From the NCBI GenBank assembly GCA_032622095.1, contig CP136067.1:45489549-45553548 (forward strand): DNA of 64,000 bases, read 5' to 3'. The position numbers were made by a program, and so were the translations under genes. Source of the DNA: Siphonodentalium dalli (taxonomy: Eukaryota > Mollusca > Scaphopoda > Gadilida > Siphonodentaliidae). Shown here piece after piece: positions 56,637 to 64,000 of this stretch (position 1 is its first letter; each line of letters begins with the position of its first letter). Below the pieces are notes generated by a model. It was not told the DNA's origin. It worked only from the letters and a program-made list of their open reading frames with translations, and did no database searches.

Positions 56637-56850
56637 CAAACATTTTTCGTTGCATATTTTAGTTTTTGGAAGCCATTTGCAGAACTATTGTTTTATCGTA
56701 TGAAGGACTAAGACAACATAAAACAAAATATAATTCTACCACGTTGCAATAATCTGGCAGACATAATGTTGTTTTATGGTGATTTTTCCGAGAAAAAAAT
56801 AGTTCTGCAAATGGCTACCAGAATGCTAGAATATGCAATGGAAATGTTTG
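56637..56850. mobile_element. Foldback element, family W
   Basis: GTTGCATATTTTAG, then GCCATTTGCAGAACTATTG, is mirrored by ATAGTTCTGCAAATGGCTAC, then CTAGAATATGCAATGG. Arms of about 65 bases. Confidence 0.65.
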
Positions 56851-57122
56851 ATTTAATGTGTGAGGGTAAACGGGTGTTGTTATAGTACTATGGCATGCAT
56901 TGATTATATAGGATAATGATTTTTTCCTTCAAATTTATAGTTTGAATTAATATTTGTTTTTGAAAATTCGTGAATCTCATGCTCTTTAATGAGTCATTTT
57001 TTTCACATATGGCTCAAAATGCGGTAAAACAATTTAAGGTATGCATTTTTGTTTCCAGCAACATGATACAAGCATTACCTCTAGGTTATTGGCAGAGAGC
57101 CGGAAAAGCGGCCATGACGTCA

Positions 57123-57335
57123 CTATACACATAACTGAATGGCATGACTGACGGATGTATAAACCACCCATATGTACATGCTAGTGTCACTTATATGAAT
57201 ACTATCGTTGAATATTTGTTTATCGCCGTCTTTAATCTCGACATGCACGCCGAACTGCCAATCTGGCTTTTGCAGATATGATCTAACAGAGAGCTTGACA
57301 CGCAATATGTCCGATTGATGAACGCCAAATGACAA
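57123..57335 (-). CDS. Candidate coding exon, unidentified
   Basis: The minus frame reads HQSDILRVKLSVRSYLQKPD, then WQFGVHVEIKDGDKQIFNDS, then IHISDTSMYIWVVYTSVSH, ending at TAG. The alternating hydrophobic pattern suggests beta strands. A pyrimidine-preceded CTCTCTGTTAG lies inside it as a possible acceptor. No ATG start and no family recognised. Coding bias is visible but modest. Confidence 0.28.
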   Translation of the reverse strand: MSFGVHQSDILRVKLSVRSYLQKPDWQFGVHVEIKDGDKQIFNDSIHISDTSMYIWVVYTSVSHAIQLCV

Positions 57336-58055
57336 AGTGATTCAGGACCCCTGAATCAGCATTTCTATTAGTGTTGGTCATGCAATCACAGTCAATGCGA
57401 GTGATGTTTCTTCAGAATAGAACACCATCCTATAACATAACCAGGTACGGGTGTAGACGGTTTTCATTCGGAGGTAATCAGCGTCCAACTGCACCGGTGG
57501 GTCGTTTACCTCAATTATGGATGGGATATACAGTGCAATGGTATAAAACCATTACACTGCGTTACGTTTTCTCAAGAGATGAAAAGTTATTTGAAATGGA
57601 CTCTTTTCTGCATTAATTATAATTTAGAAATAATTCATTAGGTCAGGCGCAAAAATTCCGGACACCTAGGTTCTTTTTCATTTTCCGGTGAATTTTTAGA
57701 GACCCAACCCATTTATCGAAGATTTGTGACAAATATCTACACGTGACATAACTTTTGAGACACGCTCAACGAAGTGTTTATTTTTATTTTTTAAGTGCAT
57801 TTTTTTATGTTTTGTGTTTCATTGTTATCAGTTTTTTCGATACTTTAAAGGCCCGCCTTTCTTCTGAGAACATGCTCTTATAAACATTGAACATCCAGAA
57901 ATGTGCATGTGTACGGAGGTCACAGGGATTACACTGCACATGTTAAAATTTTCTTGATTATCTTACCAAATCCTCAAGTGAAACAAAACACATCATTTGA
58001 GTACAATAGAATCATGAAATGTAACTTATGTTTATCTATGTATACATGGACACAG
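57336..58055. other. Unassigned stretch
   Basis: An 81-codon plus frame at 57371-57616 has no recognisable domain. Confidence 0.3.
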
Positions 58056-58059
58056 CCTT

Positions 58060-60160
58060 TGTTATGAATTTGAATACCCTTGTCCGGCCTCGTTCCGGTG
58101 TTCTCAAAAATGATGGAAAAAATCATGCGCAAAACAATATCAAAATTCCTAACCAAATTTGATATCCTTCGCAATCATCGTAAAAACATTCCACAGCTCA
58201 CTCAATAATGCATCTATTAGACCATGTAGTTGAAAACAATGATAAATCCACACGGACCCAACATGGCAATATTCATAGATCTGTCTAAAGGATTCGATAA
58301 AATCAGTCATGATATCTTACTAGAAATTGACCACTATGGGGTTTGTGGAATAGCCAATGATTGGTTTAAACGTTATTTAACGGAAAGGAGACAATATGTT
58401 GACGTATCAGTTGGTAAATCGGGATTGATAGACGTTATGTCTGGAGTGCCTCCAAGGTAGATCCTTGGTCAAACACTCTTCCTAATCTACGCAAACGACA
58501 TGCCAAATAGTATTTCCCTGAATTTGCTATCATTCGCCGACGATACTACACTATATACACTTCAGGTCATAACTGTAATGACATGCAGAAACCAACTAGA
58601 GGTGTGACTGTCCCAATGGGACTACGGATACCCCCTGTTTTTAAAATACTAAGATGTTTCACATGTCAGTAAACATTTAGTTAAAATAATAAAATAACAG
58701 TTCCCATTGTAGGAATAAAAGCTTGGACAAAATTATGTATGTTGCGAAAAAATTTCTAAGTCGAAAAAGGGGGGATAACTCCACCAAAAAAAGTCCGACA
58801 GACGTCATAATCGCAGGTGCACAGGTTCCCATGGTGGTTGATGTCTGTGCCAAGTTTCACGGAAATTGATCAAAAAACGACTGAGAAAAACTCCGGACAA
58901 ATTTGTGTCCACGGACGGACGACGGACGGACGGACGACGTACGGACAGACGGACGGACAAGCTGACTCCAGTATACCCCCCCCCTAACTTCGTTGCGGGG
59001 GGTATAATTAATACCGAATTAAACAAATTACATAGACGGTGTTGTAGTAATAGACTGTCGGTTAATGAATCAAAAAGCAAATATATATTGTTGCACACAA
59101 AGGATAATAATGCAAAATGGAACCAACTAAGCTTGAAGCTGAATGGGAAAGAACTCACACGTGTCGGCAATTATATGATCGATACTTCACTGAAGTTCTT
59201 CGGAATAATAATAGACGAAAATCTTTCATTTAAATAACACATAGCAATGATCTCTAGAAAGATATCATACGATACATACTGTCTGAATAAATAAATAAAA
59301 AAAGCATTTTCCCTAAAAGTGCTCTCAAAACCTTATATCATACTCTTGTTCATAGTCATCTACTGAACGGGATCATACTATGGGGACATTTCTGTGCCAA
59401 ACAGTCAATCGTGAAGCTACAAAAGAAAGCAATACGCATAATAGCTAATGTCATGCATCGCAGTCACACAAAGCCACTTTTAAAGAAATATTATGGACTT
59501 GTTCGGGTGCGTGAAACTGATAAGTTAGTATTCAGGCGTTATCCCAACTGGCGGAATGTATAGCATTCTGCTAACATCGCCGAAAATTTTAAAATCGTCA
59601 GAACTACGCTCAATTGTAAATATTTATTACTCGATTCGAGACGCATCTATCGGCGATAAACTAACGAAAACGATTTCGCCATCGAGAGTCACTGCATTTA
59701 ATTAATATGTAAGAACGACGGTGTGTGCTGTAAATTTTGATATACTATTTGTAAAAAAAAATACTACTTTGAACTGCTTTGAAGAATATTATTTCTGTTT
59801 GATCATCATACCGGAGTATTTCACATTACTTTAAGAAAGAGGGAATATTAACTTTTCCAGATATATATCGCCTACATTCCTCTATTCATGCATGATTGGA
59901 GAACAAAACATTACCAAAATCCTTTGAAAAAATGTTTGCTTTCTTTCCCAATTAGAACACACTGAGAACATTAACACCACGAACTACTTTCTCGTCAATT
60001 TTGCCTAAACATACATTCCCAGGCATATGGAAATCTGTCGATGCCAGAAATCAAAAAGCTAAATTTCGTCACAATCTAAAATTTACACTAACCAAAGAGT
60101 ATCTATCCAAGTACAATGATTCCATTAAATGTAATGTCACGATGTCCAGATTGTAATACC
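58060..60160 (+). pseudogene. LINE remnant with reverse transcriptase motifs
   Basis: Read across frameshifts, the plus strand gives RT motifs in order. These are a FSKMMEKIMRKTISKFL block (58100-58155), then MAIFIDLSKGFDKISHDILL (58263), then GIANDWFKRYL, GVPPR, stop, ILGQTLFLIYANDMPN (58444-58507) and SFADDTTLYT (58530-58560). After an insertion come LSVNESKSKYILL (59055), a LNGKELTRVGNY region, GIIIDENLSF (59200), LQKKAIRIIANVMH (59418) and, near 60020-60110, IWKSV, then FRHNLKF. FADD is the catalytic YADD/FADD box. Stops and frameshifts make it inactive. No endonuclease domain seen. CR1/Jockey-like by motif style (inference). Confidence 0.85.
58600..59015 (-). mobile_element. Dispersed repeat inserted into the LINE
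   Basis: Interrupts the LINE between the FADD box and the LSVNESK block. On the minus strand it starts with GGTATAATTATACCC-type G/C-rich ends (TACCCCCCGCAACGAAGT), then a TCCGTCCGTCTGTCCGT tract (58912-58962), then AAATTTGTCCGGAGTTTTTC. This is a type of repeat often met in mollusc genomes (recalled). Exact ends and target duplication are unclear. Confidence 0.65.
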
Positions 60161-60191
60161 CAATGAGTCCGATTACGATTGTTGGCATAGG

Positions 60192-60365
60192 TACAATAAT
60201 GCCCTAATTAATCGACTCTTTAACCACAGCAGAATTATGGGTAACTTTTCAGGATTTAGTCGGAAATATGGCTTGTTGCCATTCATCGGAAAGCTCTACT
60301 AAATCCCGAAAAGGTACCCATAATTCTGCTGTGGTTATAGAATCGATTAATTAGGGCATTACTGT
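60192..60365. mobile_element. Foldback MITE, family D copy 3, centre deleted
   Basis: Same arms as 20783-20997, but the second arm starts within ACTAAATCCCGAAAAGGTA. About 40 bases at and beyond the hairpin apex are missing. Confidence 0.83.
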
Positions 60366-61271
60366 AAGCCCCTTTGTAATCTCACCACATATGGGCCAAA
60401 ACAGTTCTTTACTACTATCACGTTGGCTAACAACTCTTGACTCGCCCATCAATGTGTGTGGGAACAGAATATACCAGACCTAACGCGCACCACGTTCACC
60501 CTCCAACGTGATATATCAGTCAGTGCCCAGTCAAATATAGCACACATGCACCGCACCGCCTCCCTTTTAGGATACATGCAATTTATATCATTATCGTGAC
60601 TGCATGGTAATTTCTGTGAAATAATAATCATGGCGATTGTCCTTGTTTGAACTTGGAATCATTGTCGCATTCATGCATAATTTATGTATTGATACCACAT
60701 CTCAATAAATTTCACCATTGATGGATCAAGGGGCGGCAGGAAGACTACCTGTCTCGGCCATGCCGCTCCTGTGTAATAAATGACTGTTTAGCTTCATTAT
60801 AACCTGTTACATATATTTGTTTATTACACAATAAACTCAATCAATAAAATAAATCAATATGCGCATGGTGAGTAACATCATAAATAAAGATACGGTAGAA
60901 CATCAAACCATAAAGTTGATATAGTTGAATACATGAGTATGTTATCCATACGCTAGGTAGTGGCAGGCAATATGTTTTAGTTTCCAGTTTTCATATCGAT
61001 TAGCATAAAATGATATGATGTACCTAGTTTTAATTTTATTGCTTTTAATTTTTGTTTTGGAATTTTGTTTTACCATTCGCTGCAGGTAGTGCCAAATTAT
61101 TTTCGGGTCACAATCTGGAACAGTGATGAATTAAAAGCATCCAGCGGTGGGGTTCAGTATATGTTCTGAAGTGAAAACCAATTCCAATATAACACAATAT
61201 ACAGCTATATGTAGTATATACTTCAGTATACAATGTTTATTGCCATTTTCGGGTAAGCAGTTATGATATAT
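60366..61271. other. Unassigned stretch
   Basis: 60800-60870 ends ACACAATAAACTCAATCAAT, resembling a retroposon tail. No body identified. Confidence 0.3.
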
Positions 61272-61717
61272 TTAAACTGACATGGCTCATTCGAACCTCC
61301 AATTGTTTTCCTACGTAATTTGGATCAACGGATACGATAGGTCGATAAATAAACGAGCTGTTGATATATCGCTTCATATGTCCTGAAAAACACTTGCCAA
61401 AGTCACAGCCATTTTCAGCCGTTTTTAACTTTTCGCCAGATTTCAGATAAACGCTCTTTATTGCTACCATATCAGAAATAGACTAGAACGGAACGCTCTT
61501 TTCTGTTCCATGTCGTGCAAATGGCTGTTTTTGTGTTTGGGACCCAAACACTTAATTCACAGTTGTATTTTTTCATTAATTCAATGCGTCTTTTGAGGTT
61601 ACATAATGGTCGTATACAGGTAGTTAAGATAGTTATCGACCTATTTCGATACTGAGAAAATTCAAAAGCGAATAATATCATGTGTATTTTAGAGCGCAAA
61701 CCGCCATGTGGCTTTAA
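61272..61717 (-). mobile_element. TTAA-bounded MITE, family A copy 5
   Basis: TTAA-ACTGACATGGCTCATTCG to GCCATGTGGCT-TTAA. Boxes at 61450 and 61492. Shares its right TTAA with the next element. Confidence 0.85.
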
Positions 61718-62313
61718 AGGGGTACTGTACCCAAGATGTTGTTGTTGGTTTCTATAATCCCCGAGTCGGAGAATAAGGTAACAACTTTTCCATTTTTTGA
61801 AAGTCTGTTGAGTACGAAGTATTGTTACGGATGGCAAATTTACCGGAATGCAAAAATACAAATTGTCGTTGTCGAGTAATTTTTGTACAGTTTTCAACCA
61901 AATGAATCAAATAAACATTATATTATATGCTTAGTAGTTCCATATACTCATTTAAGTTAGTGTATGGTCACTAGTCAATGAGTGGCTTGGGTTTTCTCCC
62001 CGTATAAGCATAATGTTTCAAACGATCGTGTGTGCAATTGTTTTATTAATCCAGTATCCCTCAATTATAATTTGATTACGTTTTGTACACGGAAATTCCA
62101 ATTTTAAGAGACGCCATTTTATGGCTGGAGCCATAAAATCAATTTATATTAAATTATTAACTTTTAAATTATTAAATTTTAAGATAGCCTATTAACCTGA
62201 GCGTTTACAGAATACATCTTCGACTCAAATTACTTATATTTCTATATAGTATCGATAATAGATCGTTGTTATCACCGGGAATTTATTGAAAATGGCGTAC
62301 AGTACCCCTTTAA
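61714..62313. mobile_element. TTAA-bounded MITE, family K
   Basis: TTAA-AGGGGTACTGTAC at the left and GTACAGTACCCCT-TTAA at the right, about 600 bp. It abuts family A copy 5 through one shared TTAA. No coding frame of interest. Confidence 0.78.
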
Positions 62314-63188
62314 GAAAAAAGTCACGAGGAAAACAAAAAATGATTTTTTTTAGCTGACGATGATCGACCCACCCGCGCCTACATGTCCGGGAGATTTTTC
62401 CGCCTCTCATCTGATTAGGTCACAAAAATTCAAGTAATTCAATTACACTTTCATGTCTTTTGAATTACAGTATCAAGCCTGCCCTGAGTGAATAATTATT
62501 GAACTCGTACAAATTGACGCGTGAAACAATGCACTGATCCGAAGTTAAATATTTGGTGAACGAGGTTTCCCCCAACACAGGAATGATAAAGCCAGTGACC
62601 GTTTTTATTGCATGATGTCATGGCTATATTTCCCTAAGAGTATACTATTCCACTAGCATGCCCAATGAAACTCTCGACATGTCTATGTTTGATAACCACG
62701 AGATTGACATCCCCACAATTGTGAATTTATAGTAACTCGCCGCTATAGTGTGATTGTGTACAATGTGTTACTTGTATATTTGTGGTCAAATATTTTGCGA
62801 TCCAGTGAACTGACGTAATCTAAGTTCCAGCTAGGGTCAATCTTAATACCTTATCTCCATTCTTGCAATTTCAGTTACCTATTCCTTATTTTACTTTCTC
62901 GTCCAATATCCTTGCTCTTCAGTATCACAATTTGATAGTTTAAAATGCCATTAGTCTGTATAAAGCCAATCCTGAAAAGTTTCGTCGTGAATTATTGTTG
63001 CAATTATTGATTTTATCTTAGTTTCTGCAATAAATTTTCAATTCGGTTATATTCTGATTACTTAGTGAATTGTATGTCTTATATTTCCACCATACGTTCG
63101 GTGAGGTATTTATATTACGTCACATATAATTCAATTCATGATTACTTGCGCTCATTCATTTGAATTCACATTGCTGACTCACATATAT
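62314..63188. other. Unassigned stretch
   Basis: No gene recognised. Confidence 0.3.
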
Positions 63189-63189
63189 A

Positions 63190-63286
63190 GATGATCTCCA
63201 ACGAGTTATTTTTGGATATAAGATTTTATGAAACGAGTTTCATAAAATCTTATATCCCAACATAACGAGTTGAAGATCTTGTACAT
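63190..63286. repeat. Hairpin/foldback element
   Basis: GGATATAAGATTTTATGAAA is mirrored by TTTCATAAAATCTTATATCC around a CGAG apex, with outer AACGAGTT blocks. Stem about 40 bases. Confidence 0.75.
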
Positions 63287-63779
63287 CACATGAACAAGCT
63301 AGAGCTTAATGCATTTTTAACAAATCAAAATCCTTAAAAGAAGTTGCAAAATGCATATGTTTACAGCGTCGGCCGAGACGATTCACAACCGTATACGACA
63401 GTATTGCGCTCTGGGGCTGGCGATAGAAAATATAGTTCCCCCATTTGCCTCTTTGTTTTTGTGTCTATTTCGGTTAGTGCAACGAAGTTGGACAATAATT
63501 TAACTTTAATAATTTTGTATTGTCTGATGTTGGTGTCATGCGCGGCTTTTTGAAATAGTATTAAGCCGACTGAATCAATGTGAAGACGCGGCAATGTCAT
63601 TGTTTTGGCGCGATGCCAAGTAATATATAGCACGCGCATATTTACCACAAGGAAATATGTAATGGCTTTTATAATTATATAATAGGGGTTCGTGAGTATC
63701 ACAACCATGTTAGCTGAATCCGGCGGATTGCTACATGTACATACCACATCGCATGCGTGCGACCATGTTAATCTGGTTA

Positions 63780-63920
63780 CAAATGGGCGCGGCGCGGCCG
63801 ACGCGGTTATCTAGCGAATAAACTTTTTGTCTTCGCCGCGTGAGTGTGTCGCTTTCACATGGCAGCGGCAGAATAATTATAAACGCCCGAAGTATTGTGT
63901 TTCATAACATGATTTCTAGA
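63780..63920 (+). promoter_or_regulatory. GC-rich region upstream of the Harbinger-like frame
   Basis: GGGCGCGGCGCGGCCGACGC followed by CTTCGCCGCGTGAGTGTG, CpG-rich in an AT-rich setting. It may be the 5' terminal region or promoter of the element or gene starting at 63921. A boundary or target duplication cannot be fixed because the right end lies outside the window. Confidence 0.35.
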
Positions 63921-64000
63921 ATGGAGGCAGTGTCTGATGACACACTTGTTATAATAGCGCTGGCATATTTGTATCGACAACGGAAAAAGAAGAGAAATGG
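63921..64000 (+). CDS. N-terminus of a PIF/Harbinger-type (HARBI1-like) nuclease, truncated by the window
   Basis: The ATG at 63921 opens MEAVSDDTLVIIALAYLYRQ, then RKKKRN, running off the edge. HARBI1-like transposase proteins of invertebrates commonly start with a short acidic stretch, a hydrophobic ALAYL-type helix and an Arg/Lys run before the W-V-HP block (family knowledge). Only 26 codons are visible, so the catalytic DDE domain cannot be checked. It could be an active or dead transposon or a domesticated gene. Confidence 0.5.
   Translation, partial: MEAVSDDTLVIIALAYLYRQRKKKRN

Noticed and set aside
57974-58174. 66-codon minus-strand frame
   Set aside because: Antisense shadow of the LINE reverse transcriptase start.
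63361-63747. 128-codon minus-strand frame near the right edge
   Set aside because: No domain and no coding bias; overlaps an equally unconvincing plus frame.

Overview
This window looks like repeat-dominated intergenic or intronic DNA from an animal nuclear genome. It is AT-rich, with no prokaryotic operons, no rRNA and no tRNA gene I could identify. It carries a tRNA-derived SINE with an ATTG-type tail, several non-LTR retrotransposon (LINE) fragments, and many families of short non-autonomous DNA transposons (MITEs). It also has (GAT)n and (CT)n microsatellites and minisatellites. The mix of repeats, the frequent acatgta words and the molluscan-style dispersed repeats (near 27.8 kb, 58.9 kb and 5.6-8 kb) suggest a marine lophotrochozoan, probably a mollusc. 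That taxonomic call is inference. Most short open frames in the window are translations of repeats and are not genes.

Layout. 0-5.6 kb: the 3' end of a LINE, MITE fragments, and one convincing spliced coding exon on the minus strand (4251-4401). 5.6-8.1 kb: a diverged tandem repeat array. 8.5-12 kb: a TTAA-bounded MITE (B1), a four-copy family C element split by a GC-rich palindrome with a target-site duplication, and the first TTAA-bounded twin-hairpin MITE (E1). 12.6-14.2 kb: a SINE and two minisatellites. 15.5-23.1 kb: a TTA-bounded Harbinger-like MITE, two A-family MITEs, a SINE with a twin-hairpin MITE nested in it, a LINE relic, a foldback MITE and another SINE. 23-33 kb: an inverted repeat cluster, a GC-raised stretch with ambiguous coding signal (25.8-26.2 kb), more twin-hairpin elements, and two identical 453-bp repeats flanking unique DNA. 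33.2-36.6 kb: a 1.9-kb array of 45-bp GAT-rich units with an almost uninterrupted Asp-rich frame, then a second GAT block. 36.8-58 kb: a patchwork of MITEs, one truncated SINE, one poly(A) retroposon with a 15-bp target duplication, and a few orphan open frames. 58-60.2 kb: a LINE remnant with recognisable reverse transcriptase motifs, split by a dispersed repeat. 61-64 kb: two MITEs sharing one TTAA, a hairpin, and at the right edge the first 26 codons of what looks like a PIF/Harbinger-type nuclease.

The main story is modular transposon architecture. (1) A pair of near-perfect ~70-bp hairpins, mirror images of each other, sits inside elements with three different kinds of terminal inverted repeat. 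(2) A dimer of AAAGAGCGTT boxes spaced exactly 42 bp apart recurs nine times in at least two clearly different MITE families and at two other sites. (3) Five families are bounded by TTAA, and two insertion events can be proved inside the window from interrupted and uninterrupted copies. Few host-gene calls are safe: the 4251-4401 exon is the best, and the other orphan frames are tentative.
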